From: JANYJJ01 sp038241115
GTDB taxonomy: Bacteria; Pseudomonadota; Gammaproteobacteria; Burkholderiales; Burkholderiaceae_C
Assembly: GCA_038241115.1 (NCBI GenBank)
Contig: JBBRGA010000026.1
Location: forward strand, 1-28,484
Reading direction: 5' to 3'
Length of the DNA: 28,484 bases
A program made the translations under genes and the position numbers. Shown here piece after piece: positions 16,897-25,235 of the stretch; within the stretch, counting starts at the first letter, position 1, and the number at the start of each line of letters is the position of its first letter. The notes under the pieces were generated by a model. The model saw only the letters and a program-made list of their open reading frames with translations, had not been told where the DNA came from and searched no databases.

Positions 16897-17915
16897 CGAC
16901 ACCTGATCTGACTGCCCCATCGATCCCCAAGCTGCCGCCTGATCACATGTCCAAGCTGCTGGTGCTGGGCGGCACCGGCTTTGTCGGGCGCAGCCTGTGC
17001 GAACAACTGGTGGCGCGTAACGGCGGCGCCGCAGGGCGCATCACCGTGCCCAGCCGCAGGCCGCAGCGAGCCGCGCATCTGCGCTCGCTGCCCACGCTGG
17101 AACTGCTGCCCGCCAACATCCACGACGACGCCGACCTTTTGCGTTTGGTGTCGGGCTGCGACGCCGTCATCAACCTGGTGGCGGTGCTGCACGGCACGGA
17201 GGCCGAGTTTCAAAAGGCGCACGTCGAATTGCCGCGCCGCTTGGCGACTGCCTGCAAAGCGGCGAACGTGCGGCGCCTGGTGCACGTCAGCGCTTTGGGC
17301 GTGGGCCTGGACAACAGCGGCGGTGAACCGTCGCGTTACTTGCGCTCCAAAGCGGCCGGTGAGCGCGTGCTGAAAGACGCGCAGCTTGACCTGACGCTGT
17401 TGCGCCCGTCGGTCATTTTTGGTGAGCACGACAAGTTCATCAACCTGTTCGCGCAACTGCAAAGCGTGTTTCCGTTCGTGCCGCTGGCCGGTGAACAAGC
17501 GCGCTTTCAGCCGGTGTGGGTGGAAGACGTGGCACGCGCCATCGTCACCTGCCTCGACACGCCTTCCACCATTGGTCAAACCATTGAATGCGCAGGCCCC
17601 ACGGTCTACACGCTGGGCGATCTGGTGCGCTGCGCCGGCCGCTGGTCAGGCCACGAGCGGCCGGTGTTCGGCATTCCCGAATTCGCCGCGCGCTTGCAAG
17701 CCCGCGCCATGGAACTGATGCCCGGCCAGCCGCTGATGTCGCGTGACAACCTCGATTCCATGAAAACGCCCAACATCGCCAACGCCTTGATGCCGGGGCT
17801 GGACAGCCTGGGCATCCAAGCCGAGTCGATAGAAAGCGTGATGCCCGCGGTGCTGGGCAAACGCAGTGGCATCGCGCGTTTGGATCCGCTGCGGCGCGAG
17901 CAACATCGCGGGTGA
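16893..17915 (+). CDS. NDUFA9-like NAD(P)-dependent epimerase/SDR protein
   Basis: This 340-aa atypical short-chain dehydrogenase has the dinucleotide motif VLGGTGFVGRSL (G26-G32), a D/N-rich second strand (CDAVINLVAVL), VHVSALG and YLRSK as the YxxxK pair. It matches the 'complex I NDUFA9 subunit family' used for such bacterial proteins; a direct role in NADH dehydrogenase is not shown. The start at 16893 has AAGGA upstream and overlaps slt by 4 nt; Met19 is an alternative. The last 109 codons are repeated, diverged, at 18611-18940 beyond a toxin-antitoxin pair, so this 3' end may have been replaced during an insertion. Confidence 0.9.
   Translation: MTTPDLTAPSIPKLPPDHMSKLLVLGGTGFVGRSLCEQLVARNGGAAGRITVPSRRPQRAAHLRSLPTLELLPANIHDDADLLRLVSGCDAVINLVAVLHGTEAEFQKAHVELPRRLATACKAANVRRLVHVSALGVGLDNSGGEPSRYLRSKAAGERVLKDAQLDLTLLRPSVIFGEHDKFINLFAQLQSVFPFVPLAGEQARFQPVWVEDVARAIVTCLDTPSTIGQTIECAGPTVYTLGDLVRCAGRWSGHERPVFGIPEFAARLQARAMELMPGQPLMSRDNLDSMKTPNIANALMPGLDSLGIQAESIESVMPAVLGKRSGIARLDPLRREQHRG
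17586..17915 (+). repeat. 330-bp direct repeat, copy 1 (3' end of epimerase gene)
   Basis: This is the last 109 codons plus stop of the intact gene. It aligns without gaps to 18611-18940; by eye 14 of 109 residues differ and many further changes are silent. Homology becomes unclear just upstream, where copy 2 lacks one codon. Confidence 0.9.
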
Positions 17916-17931
17916 TGTCGGAGCGACATCA
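17913..17931. promoter_or_regulatory. Perfect inverted repeat before the toxin-antitoxin pair
   Basis: TGATGTCG-GAG-CGACATCA is a perfect 8+3+8 inverted repeat starting on the epimerase stop codon and ending 48 bp before the antitoxin ATG. It lacks a T-run. Position suits an operator bound by the antitoxin or the toxin-antitoxin complex. The second 330-bp copy has no such palindrome after its stop. Confidence 0.55.
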
Positions 17932-17979
17932 GGAACATATTTTCAGCGGCGTGTAAAACAAACGCAATACACTGCGGCA

Positions 17980-18252
17980 ATGAAAACCGCTGTCATTCCT
18001 CAAGTCCGCGTCGAGCCCGAGTTGCGCGCTCAACTCGACGCCGTGCTCACCGAAAACGAGACCCTCAGTGATTTCGTTGAAGTTGCGGTGCGCCGAGCCG
18101 TTGAGCATCGACACATTCAAACCGCGTTTCACGCGCGCGGCCAGGCTGCGTTCGAGCACTATCAGCGCACTGGCGTGTCACACGTTGCCGTGGATGTCTT
18201 CGACACCCTCCAAGCCAAGCTCGACGCTCGACGCAAACAAGTTCTGGGATGA
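17980..18252 (+). CDS. Antitoxin of a type II toxin-antitoxin pair (ParD/YlcI-like)
   Basis: This 90-aa protein has a ribbon-helix-helix-like N-terminus (IPQVRVEPELRAQLDAVL) followed by TLSDFVEVAVRRAVEHR, the usual second helix of such DNA-binding antitoxins. The C-terminal part should wrap the toxin. The start at 17980 gives the family length; the frame back to 17866 runs into the epimerase. Its stop overlaps the toxin start as ATGA. It should repress its own promoter, perhaps through the palindrome at 17913-17931. Confidence 0.85.
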   Translation: MKTAVIPQVRVEPELRAQLDAVLTENETLSDFVEVAVRRAVEHRHIQTAFHARGQAAFEHYQRTGVSHVAVDVFDTLQAKLDARRKQVLG

Positions 18253-18569
18253 GCGGAGCCTTTGCGGTCGACTTCAGCGACCCGGCCAAAGAAGATATCC
18301 ACCGCCTGTTCGAATTCTTGCTGCTCAAAGCCACGACCGCCGACGACTTCGAGCGTGTGCAAGAGACCATTGACGAATTGCGATTGGCCATTGAAGTGCA
18401 GTTTGCGCGCGCGCCTTTCAACTATCGCAAGGCCGGAAGCGACCCGTTGCGCCGCGAACTGATCGTGCCGGTTGGAGCGACCGGCTATGTTGCGCTGTAC
18501 GCCATCCAGCCGCCATCGCAAGTTTTGGTGCTGGCCGTGCGCCATCAGCTCGAAGACGATTACCACTGA
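18249..18569 (+). CDS. RelE/ParE family toxin
   Basis: This 106-aa protein has the small ParE fold: FAVDFSDPAKEDIHRLFEF at the start, LRRELIVPVGATGYVALYAI as the central strands and VLAVRHQLEDDY at the end, close to the ParE-type aVRHqrEddY tail. ParE toxins block DNA gyrase and RelE toxins cut mRNA; this tail fits the ParE side better, but target choice is inferred. Start and antitoxin stop overlap by 4 nt. The pair is bracketed by two copies of the epimerase 3' end and is likely a recent insertion. Confidence 0.88.
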   Translation: MSGAFAVDFSDPAKEDIHRLFEFLLLKATTADDFERVQETIDELRLAIEVQFARAPFNYRKAGSDPLRRELIVPVGATGYVALYAIQPPSQVLVLAVRHQLEDDYH

Positions 18570-18610
18570 AGCCTCTGCCCTATCGTCAACCTTCGGCCGC
18601 GGGCCAAATC

Positions 18611-18940
18611 GAATGCGCCGGCCCCACGGTCTACACCTTGGGCGACCTGGTGCGCCTCGCCGGCCATTGGTCGGGCCACGACAGGCCGGTGTTCGGCATT
18701 CCCGAATTCGCCGCGCGCCTGCAAGCACGCGCCATGGAACTGATGCCCGGCCAGCCGCTGACGTCGCGCGACAACCTCGACTCCATGAAAACGCCCAACG
18801 TCGCCAACGACTCGATGCCGGGCCTGGACAGCCTTGGCATACATGCACAGGCGATCGAAAGCGTGATGCCCGCCGTGCTCGGCAAACGCGGCGGTGTGGC
18901 CCGCCTGGACCCGCTGCGGCGCGACCAGCACGGCGGGTGA
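18611..18940 (+). pseudogene. Displaced 3' fragment of an NDUFA9-like epimerase gene
   Basis: This holds 109 codons in frame up to a proper TGA, homologous to the C-terminus of the epimerase at 16893-17915, without the N-terminal NAD-binding part. No start or ribosome site suits it; an internal ATG at 18638 would give 100 residues without a cofactor site. Fourteen residues differ from copy 1 and silent changes are frequent, so the two copies diverged in separate lineages and not after a local duplication. It is most likely the old gene end pushed downstream by the toxin-antitoxin insertion. Confidence 0.88.
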
Positions 18941-19248
18941 CCTGAGCGGCGCGTTGCGAGTACGCGTCGGTGACGGGGCTGCGCCGACGCCGATGAAGTA
19001 ACGAAGCCGGCTTGAGTGATCAGGGTTGTGCAGTCCTCGCGGCCTGTGCCGCGCCTCAGAGCAGCTCGATTCCCGAAACGCGCCGGGTGGCCGTGCATGA
19101 CGTGCATGACGTGCATGACGTGCATGACGTGCAGAAGTGCAGAAGTGCGAGGAGCCCGCGGCCCAGCAAGCAGGAGCGATACTCGGTTGCAGCATGCGGC
19201 CTCCGCCGAATTTCTCGGCACACCCCGCGTCATCGCTGAAAGCTCGCC
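18941..19248. other. Gene-free region upstream of the sensor kinase
   Basis: No convincing gene. It contains the 9-bp tandem at 19092-19127 and GC-rich sequence. It should hold the promoter of the signalling cassette, but no clear -35/-10 pair was identified. Confidence 0.6.
19092..19127. repeat. 9-bp tandem repeat CGTGCATGA, four units
   Basis: Four identical units are followed by two degenerate GTGCAGAA-type steps. Each unit contains the palindrome TGCA, giving regularly phased sites about 120 bp before the kinase start. Confidence 0.9.
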
Positions 19249-21390
19249 ATGTCAACGACAGGCCCACTGCAACCACCGCCCGACGGCAGCGCTGAGGCAG
19301 TGCAATCCCAAGATGCTCAGCGTCCGCCAGACTCCTTGAAGACTGCAGCACTGCAGACGGCGATCCTTAACAGCGCCAACTTGTCCAGCATCGCGATCGA
19401 CGCGAACGGCACCGACAACAGCGCGAACATTCAGGCCTCCCAGTACGCTCGCAGCCTGCTCGAGGCCAGCCTTGACCCGCTCGTCACCATCAGTCCCGAG
19501 GGCAAGATCACCGACGTCAACGAGGGCTCGGTCAAGGTTACCGGGGTGGCGCGCGAGAAGTTGATCGGTACCGACTTCTCCAACTACTTCACCGAGCCCG
19601 AGAAGGCACGCCAGGGCTACCAGCAGGTCTTCGCCAAGGGCTTCGTCACCGACTACCCACTGACCATCCTGCACCAGGACGGTCGTCTCACCGACGTGCT
19701 CTACAACGCCTCGGTGTACAAGGACGTGAGTGGCAAAGTCCTGGGCGTGTTTGCCGCGGCCCGCGATATCACCGCACTCAAGCAGGCCTCCCAGTACGCT
19801 CGCAGCCTGCTCGAGGCCAGCCTCGATCCGCTCGTCACCATCAGCCCCGAGGGCAAGATCACCGACGTCAACGAGGGCTCGGTCAAGGTCACCGGCGTGG
19901 CGCGCGAGAAGCTGATCGGCACCGACTTCTCCAACTACTTCACCGAGCCCGAGAAGGCGCGCCAGGGCTACCAGCAGGTCTTCGCCAAGGGCTTCGTCAC
20001 CGACTATGCGCTGACCATCCTGCACCGGGAGGGTGGTCTCACCGACGTGCTCTACAACGCCTCGACCTACAAGGACGTGAGTGGCAATGTTCTGGGCGTG
20101 TTTGCCGCCGCCCGCGACATCACCGCCCGCAAGCAGGTCGAGGCCGAGCGGCAACGCCTGGACCGGGTTTTGCGTGAGACCAATCTTGAACTGCAAGGCG
20201 CCAAGTTCGAGGCCGAACGGGCCAACCGGGCGAAATCGGACTTCCTGTCCAACATGAGCCACGAACTGCGTTCGCCGCTCAACGCCATCCTCGGTTTTGC
20301 GCAATTGATTGACACCGGTTCGCCGCCGCCGACAGAGGAACAGAAGGACAGCACCGAGCAGATCCTTCAGGCAGGTTGGTATCTGCTGGAGTTGATCAAC
20401 GAGATTCTCGATCTCGCGCAGATCGAATCGGGCAAGCTGTCGTTGTCGACGGAGTCCATCTCGCTCGACGAAGTCTTGCGCGATTGCCAGGCAATGATCG
20501 AACCCGAGGCGCGCAAGAGCGGCATTCGGGTGGGCTTCCCTGAGCGCGAACATCGCTTGTTCGTCAGCGCAGATCGCACGCGCGTCAAACAGGTCTTCGT
20601 CAACCTGCTGTCGAATGCAATCAAGTACAACCGCGTCGGCGGGTCGGTCGAGGTGACCTGCATCGCTTGCCCGGGCGAACGCGTTCGTGTGAGTTTTGAG
20701 GACTCAGGCGAAGGTCTGGCGCCGGACAAACTTGCACAGTTGTTCCAGCCCTTCAACCGCCTTGGCCAGCAAGACGGCCTCAAGGAAGGGACCGGTATCG
20801 GACTGGTCGTCAGCAAGCAACTGGTCGAGTTGATGGGGGGCTCGATCGGTGTGGAAAGCACGGTCGGCGTCGGCAGCGTGTTCTGGGTCGAGTTCAATGC
20901 AGCCGACGCTGTCGAGGCACAGGGCTTGGCAAATGCGCCCGCATCTGAGGAGCCCTCGGACGCCGCAGGCACCGCGCCACAGCGCACCGTTCTCTGCGTC
21001 GAAGACAACCCGGCCAACCTGATGCTCATCACGCGGATCCTGACGCGTCGGCCCGACATCCGTCTGCTCAGTGCGAAGGACGGTCGGCAGGGCATCGAGA
21101 TGGCGTTTGCCGCCATGCCCGAGGTCATCCTGATGGACATCAACCTGCCCGGAATCAACGGCGTCGCGGCGCTCAAGATCCTCGCCGCTGACGCGGCCAC
21201 GGCCCGCATCCCCGTCATTGCCATCAGCGCCAACGCCATGCCCAGCGACATCAAGAGGGGTTTGGAGGCAGGGTTTTTTAGCTACCTCACCAAACCGATC
21301 AAGGTCAACGGGTTCATGGAAACGCTGGACCTTGCGCTGGATTGCGCGAGATCCAGGTCCGAGATCGCCAGCGGCGAGCAGGCCACCTGA
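19249..21390 (+). CDS. Hybrid histidine kinase with duplicated PAS domains and C-terminal receiver
   Basis: This 713-aa protein has no membrane segment, so it should sense a cytoplasmic signal. Residues 62-178 and 179-295 are two nearly identical PAS units (SLLEASLDPLVTISPEGKI, then GTDFSNYFTEPEKAR and YKDVSG). The HisKA domain has His338 in SNMSHELRSPLNAILGFAQL. The ATPase has NLLSNAIKYN, FEDSGEGL and GTGIGLVVSK. The receiver has LCVEDN, phospho-acceptor Asp630 in LMDINLPG, and LTKP. Residues about 34-58 look like the two ends of a third PAS domain with its middle deleted. The start has only a weak GAAAG site. The stop overlaps the next start as TGATG, so the two proteins are translationally coupled. 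Confidence 0.93.
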   Translation: MSTTGPLQPPPDGSAEAVQSQDAQRPPDSLKTAALQTAILNSANLSSIAIDANGTDNSANIQASQYARSLLEASLDPLVTISPEGKITDVNEGSVKVTGVAREKLIGTDFSNYFTEPEKARQGYQQVFAKGFVTDYPLTILHQDGRLTDVLYNASVYKDVSGKVLGVFAAARDITALKQASQYARSLLEASLDPLVTISPEGKITDVNEGSVKVTGVAREKLIGTDFSNYFTEPEKARQGYQQVFAKGFVTDYALTILHREGGLTDVLYNASTYKDVSGNVLGVFAAARDITARKQVEAERQRLDRVLRETNLELQGAKFEAERANRAKSDFLSNMSHELRSPLNAILGFAQLIDTGSPPPTEEQKDSTEQILQAGWYLLELINEILDLAQIESGKLSLSTESISLDEVLRDCQAMIEPEARKSGIRVGFPEREHRLFVSADRTRVKQVFVNLLSNAIKYNRVGGSVEVTCIACPGERVRVSFEDSGEGLAPDKLAQLFQPFNRLGQQDGLKEGTGIGLVVSKQLVELMGGSIGVESTVGVGSVFWVEFNAADAVEAQGLANAPASEEPSDAAGTAPQRTVLCVEDNPANLMLITRILTRRPDIRLLSAKDGRQGIEMAFAAMPEVILMDINLPGINGVAALKILAADAATARIPVIAISANAMPSDIKRGLEAGFFSYLTKPIKVNGFMETLDLALDCARSRSEIASGEQAT
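19432..20133 (+). repeat. Tandem duplication of a 351-bp PAS unit
   Basis: Copy 1 (19432-19782) and copy 2 (19783-20133) are collinear in frame, 117 codons each, with few base differences. Differences cluster in the second half (for example DYPLTILHQDGR against DYALTILHREGG). This is a recent duplication. Confidence 0.92.
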
Positions 21391-22496
21391 TGACGCTCGA
21401 GCTGGACATCCTCGCCGCAAATATCTTAATCGTTGACGATCTGCCCGCCAACGTGCGGCTGCTGAGCCGCCTGCTGACCGAGGCGGGCTACTCGCAGGTC
21501 ACGTCCACCACCAATCCACTGGAGGTGTGCGCTATGCACCAGCGCAACGGCTACGACCTCGTCCTGCTCGACCTGCAGATGCCCTTGATGGACGGCTTCG
21601 CCGTAATGGAGGGTTTGAAAACCAACGCGCTCGAAAGCTTCGTGCCCGTCATCGTGCTCACGGCCGAACCAGGCCACAAGTTGCGCGCCTTGCAGGCGGG
21701 TGCCAAAGATTTCATCAGCAAGCCGTTCGACCTGATCGAGGTCAAGACGCGCATCCGCAACATGCTGGAAATGCGCATGCTGTACCGAAATCTGGAACGT
21801 CAGAACCGGCTGCTGGAACAGACCGTGCGCGACCGCACACTTGAATTGAGCGAGCTTGCCGCTTATCTGATCATCGCCCGCGAGGACGAGAAGGCGCACC
21901 TGGCGCGAGAGTTGCACGATGAACTCGGCGCCTTGCTGACGGCCGCAAAGTTGAACCTCGCCCGCCTGCGCGGCACGCAGTTCGAAGACACGGCGACGGC
22001 GGCTTGTCTCAAGCAGGTCCACAAGCATCTGGACGAAGGGATTTCATTGAAGCGCCGGATTGTCGAGGACCTGCGGCCCTCCTCCCTGACCACGCTCGGC
22101 CTGACGGTCAGTCTTGCGAACCTGTGCGCAGACGTCGGAACGCGCCTGAACATCGAGATCCAGCTCAAGTTAGACGAGGTCAGCCTGACGGAGGATGGCC
22201 AGTTGGCAATCTACCGCCTGGTTCAGGAGGCACTGAACAATGTCTGCAAGCATGCCGAGGCCACGCAAGTCCGCGTTTCAGTGAACAGCGAGCCGCCCCT
22301 GGTCAGGGTGCAAATCGAAGACGACGGCATCGGCTTCGATCCGAGCGGTCCCAGATCGGCGGCGCACGGCATTGCCGGCATGCGATTCCGCATCGAGCAA
22401 CTCAAGGGCAGCATGTCGGTGGCGTCGCGTCCGGGCGCGGGCACTTTTCTCGAAGCCGTCATGCCGATCGCGACGGTTGCAGCCGCACTGCGTTAG
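21390..22496 (+). CDS. Receiver-linked NarL-type histidine kinase (REC-HisKA_3-HATPase)
   Basis: This 368-aa protein begins with a receiver (ILIVDDLPANVRLL, Asp61 in LLDLQMPLMDG, ISKPFD), followed by a coiled linker (YRNLERQNRLLEQTVRDRT), a HisKA_3 dimerisation domain with His176 in LARELHDELGALL, and an ATPase with VQEALNNVCKHA, IEDDGIGF and HGIAGMRFR. The receiver probably gates the kinase. The 21390 start overlaps the upstream stop (TGATG) and is better than 21342. HisKA_3 kinases usually phosphorylate NarL/LuxR-type regulators; none with a receiver lies here, though the next gene has a LuxR-type helix-turn-helix. No DNA-binding domain is present. Confidence 0.92.
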   Translation: MTLELDILAANILIVDDLPANVRLLSRLLTEAGYSQVTSTTNPLEVCAMHQRNGYDLVLLDLQMPLMDGFAVMEGLKTNALESFVPVIVLTAEPGHKLRALQAGAKDFISKPFDLIEVKTRIRNMLEMRMLYRNLERQNRLLEQTVRDRTLELSELAAYLIIAREDEKAHLARELHDELGALLTAAKLNLARLRGTQFEDTATAACLKQVHKHLDEGISLKRRIVEDLRPSSLTTLGLTVSLANLCADVGTRLNIEIQLKLDEVSLTEDGQLAIYRLVQEALNNVCKHAEATQVRVSVNSEPPLVRVQIEDDGIGFDPSGPRSAAHGIAGMRFRIEQLKGSMSVASRPGAGTFLEAVMPIATVAAALR

Positions 22497-22512
22497 CTTC
22501 TGCGTTTGACAG

Positions 22513-25125
22513 ATGGATTTGATTGAACGCGAGCAAGCCTTGCAATCACTGAAGATGGGACTGTGCGAGGCCGCGACGCGCGGTCAGGTCATGCTGGTCG
22601 CCGGCGAGGCTGGCATCGGCAAGAGCAGCTTGCTTCGGGCGGCGGCGCAGGCCCATGTGGCTGCGGGCGGCGCCGTCTGGTGGGGTGCCTGCGACGCACT
22701 TGAGACGCCTCACCCGCTGGCGCCGCTACTGGACATTGCACGTGAGCACAAGCCGCGCTTTGCTGCACTCTTGGACGGTCCGCGCCCTGCGCTGTTCGAG
22801 GCCGTGCTCGACGACTTGCGCTTCTCGCCCGGGCCGCTGCTTATGGTTGTCGAAGATGCTCATTGGGCCGATGACGCGACGCTCGACCTGCTGAAGTACC
22901 TGGGCCGACGCATCGAGCGCACGCGCGCGCTGCTGGCTGTGAGTTACCGCGATGACGAGGTCACTGCCAGCCACCCCTTGCGCCGCGTGCTGGGCGAGTT
23001 GCCACCGGCGGCGCGCAGCCACTTGCCGGTGTCGCGGCTCAGCCAGGATGCCGTTCGCGTGCTGGCCGCGCAGGCCGGCAGGCGCGCCGAAGGTGTTTAT
23101 GAGGCGACCCAGGGCAATGCCTTCTTCGTCACCGAACTTCTGCGCGACACCGCCCAGCCCCCGGCGGCCGTGCCACGCAATGTTCAGGACGTGGTGCTGG
23201 CGCGCTACGCGCGGCTGGCGCCGTCGGTGCAGATGCTCTTGCGCGGCGTCTCGGTGGTGCCCGGTCGCGCCGAGCGTTGGCTGGTGGACGCGCTGCTGGC
23301 GCCGCCGCTTGACGACATCGAAGCTGCGCTGGCCAGCGGACTGCTTCTGGCCGACGACGGCAACCTCGTGTTCCGCCACGAGCTCGGCCGCCTGGCGGTG
23401 GAATCGGCGCTCAGCGCGCCGCAGTCACAAGCCCTGCACGCCCGCGTGCTGGCGGCGCTGTCGGCGCGCCAGGACGCGGACGAAGAGGTGGCACCGGCGC
23501 GGCTGGTTCACCATGCCGTGGCCGCGCGCGACCGCGCTGCCGTGAGCCGATATGCCCCGCAGGCAGCGCGCCAGGCCAGCGAGCGCGGGGCCCAGCGCGA
23601 AGCCGCCGCGCAATGGCGCGTCGCGCTACAGCACGGCCAGCCCTGCGACAAAGCCGAGCACATGGCCTGGCTGGACGGTTTTGCACAGGCGGGCGCGCTG
23701 GTCGGCCTGAACGAACCGACGCTGGCCGCGCTCCAGCAGCTGCACGCGCTGGCGCTGCGCCAGGGCGGCATGGCGGCGGCGGCGCAGGTGCGCGCACGTC
23801 AGGCAGGTCCTCTGGTCGGCCAACTGCGTCACGCCGAGGCCAACGCCGCGATCGCAGACGCTCTGGCGCTGATGGAAACGCTGCAACCACACAGCGCGGC
23901 GCACGCCTTTGTGTGGGCCGCTGCCGGCCACCAGCGCATGCTCGAACGCGATTACGCCCAAAGCATCGAACAAGGCCAGCGCGCCATCGCACTGGCCACT
24001 GCGCTGGGCGAAAGTGGCACGCTGGCCCGCGCCGAACTCGCAACCGGCGCCGCGCTGCTGTTCGTCGATCTTGCGGCCGGGCGCCGCATGCTGCTGGCGC
24101 TGCACGATCGGATGCGCGCGGCCGGCAATCTGCGGGGCGTTTCCATCGTCCTTGCCATGATCGGCTCGGGCCTGGGCGAACTGATGCATTTGGCCGAGGC
24201 CGACGCCTGCCTGAGCGAGGCGCTGGCACTGGCTGAAGCGCACGACTTCAACGGCGTCTACCCGCGTGCGTGGCTTGCACTGTGCCGGGTGCTGAGCGGG
24301 CACTGGGACGAGGCGGCCGGCTTCGCCTCGGCGGTGGTGTCGAGCGAGCACGACAGCTCGATGTCGCGGCTGATGGCGCTGCTGGCGCTGGGCCGACTGC
24401 GCACGCGGCGTGGCGACCCGGGTGCCGACGCCGTGCTCGGCGAGGCCCTGACGCTGGCCAGCGGCAGCGGCACGCTTCAGCGCCTGGCACCAACGGCCTG
24501 CGCACGCGCCGAGGCCGCCTTCGAGCGCGGTGATCTTCAGCAGGTGCGTGTGGAGGTCGAACGCGCGCTGCCGCTGGCGCGGGCCAAGGGCCACCCGTGG
24601 TTTGTGGGCGAACTGACTTATTGGCTGGCGCGCGCGGGCGGCGATATCGGCCCGGCAGATGACGCGGCTGAGCCCTGGTTCCTGCAGCGAACCGGCCGTT
24701 GGTACGACGCCGCCATTGCCTGGGCCGCGCTGGGCTGTCCGTACGAACAGGCGCGTGCCTTGGCCGAAGGCGACACCGAAGCGGCTTGGCGCGAGGCGCT
24801 GCTGCTTTTTGAACAACTCGGTGCCAGGCCCGCCGCCGAAGCGCTGCGCCGCCGCCTGCGCGACGCCGGTGTGCGCGGCGTGGCGCGCGGCGCGCGCGAT
24901 GCCACGCGGGCCCATCCGGCCGGGCTGACGGCGGCCGAACACAAGGTGCTGGTGCTGATGGCAGACGGGCTGCGCAACGCCGAGATCGCCGCCCACATCC
25001 ACCGTTCGGTGCGCACGGTGGACCACCACGTCGCTGCGGTGCTTGCCAAGCTTGGCATGGACAGCCGGCAGGCGGCCGTTCAGCACGCCACGCGCATGGG
25101 TTGGCTGGCAGCGCTCTCAATTTAG
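22513..25125 (+). CDS. LAL-type AAA ATPase / LuxR-family transcriptional regulator
   Basis: This 870-aa protein has an N-terminal STAND/AAA-like ATPase: Walker A GEAGIGKSS (residues 31-39) and Walker B LLMVVEDAHWADD (E114, D115). A long alanine-rich helical middle (about 340-780) resembles TPR-like repeats. A C-terminal LuxR helix-turn-helix lies at about 805-866 (LTAAEHKVLVLMADGLRNAE, VRTVDHHVAAVLAKLGM). This is the MalT/LAL layout, in which ligand and ATP drive oligomerisation and promoter activation. It has no receiver. It starts 16 bp after the kinase stop and is followed by two DUF4242 genes, its probable targets. A shadow frame of 486 codons on the other strand is not a gene. Confidence 0.93.
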   Translation: MDLIEREQALQSLKMGLCEAATRGQVMLVAGEAGIGKSSLLRAAAQAHVAAGGAVWWGACDALETPHPLAPLLDIAREHKPRFAALLDGPRPALFEAVLDDLRFSPGPLLMVVEDAHWADDATLDLLKYLGRRIERTRALLAVSYRDDEVTASHPLRRVLGELPPAARSHLPVSRLSQDAVRVLAAQAGRRAEGVYEATQGNAFFVTELLRDTAQPPAAVPRNVQDVVLARYARLAPSVQMLLRGVSVVPGRAERWLVDALLAPPLDDIEAALASGLLLADDGNLVFRHELGRLAVESALSAPQSQALHARVLAALSARQDADEEVAPARLVHHAVAARDRAAVSRYAPQAARQASERGAQREAAAQWRVALQHGQPCDKAEHMAWLDGFAQAGALVGLNEPTLAALQQLHALALRQGGMAAAAQVRARQAGPLVGQLRHAEANAAIADALALMETLQPHSAAHAFVWAAAGHQRMLERDYAQSIEQGQRAIALATALGESGTLARAELATGAALLFVDLAAGRRMLLALHDRMRAAGNLRGVSIVLAMIGSGLGELMHLAEADACLSEALALAEAHDFNGVYPRAWLALCRVLSGHWDEAAGFASAVVSSEHDSSMSRLMALLALGRLRTRRGDPGADAVLGEALTLASGSGTLQRLAPTACARAEAAFERGDLQQVRVEVERALPLARAKGHPWFVGELTYWLARAGGDIGPADDAAEPWFLQRTGRWYDAAIAWAALGCPYEQARALAEGDTEAAWREALLLFEQLGARPAAEALRRRLRDAGVRGVARGARDATRAHPAGLTAAEHKVLVLMADGLRNAEIAAHIHRSVRTVDHHVAAVLAKLGMDSRQAAVQHATRMGWLAALSI

Positions 25126-25195
25126 GCAGTCGCAGCCCGCAATCTGGGCAATCCTGCCGTCGCCCCTGAAGCGGGGCCAACGCATCCTTCACATC

Positions 25196-25216
25196 TCGGC
25201 AGCACGTTGCTGCCGA
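25196..25216 (+). promoter_or_regulatory. Perfect hairpin before the first DUF4242 gene
   Basis: TCGGCAGCA-CGT-TGCTGCCGA is a perfect 9+3+9 inverted repeat that ends 19 bp before the ATG and 7 bp before AAGGAG. A second, weaker hairpin (GCCCC-TGAAGC-GGGGC) lies at 25162-25177. It could be a LuxR-type operator or an RNA hairpin that separates the levels of LAL regulator and DUF4242 proteins. Confidence 0.6.
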
Positions 25217-25235
25217 CCCACTGAAGGAGAAACCC

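Noticed and set aside
18638..18940. Functional 100-aa gene
   Set aside because: It is only the C-terminal part of an NDUFA9-like protein, lacks the NAD-binding motif and has no ribosome site; treated as a displaced gene end.
19252..20553. 433-codon minus-strand open frame with internal repeats
   Set aside because: Its repeats simply mirror the duplicated PAS units of the kinase on the other strand.
23626..25086. 486-codon minus-strand open frame
   Set aside because: Antisense to the LAL regulator, no domain signatures, typical of long high-GC shadows.
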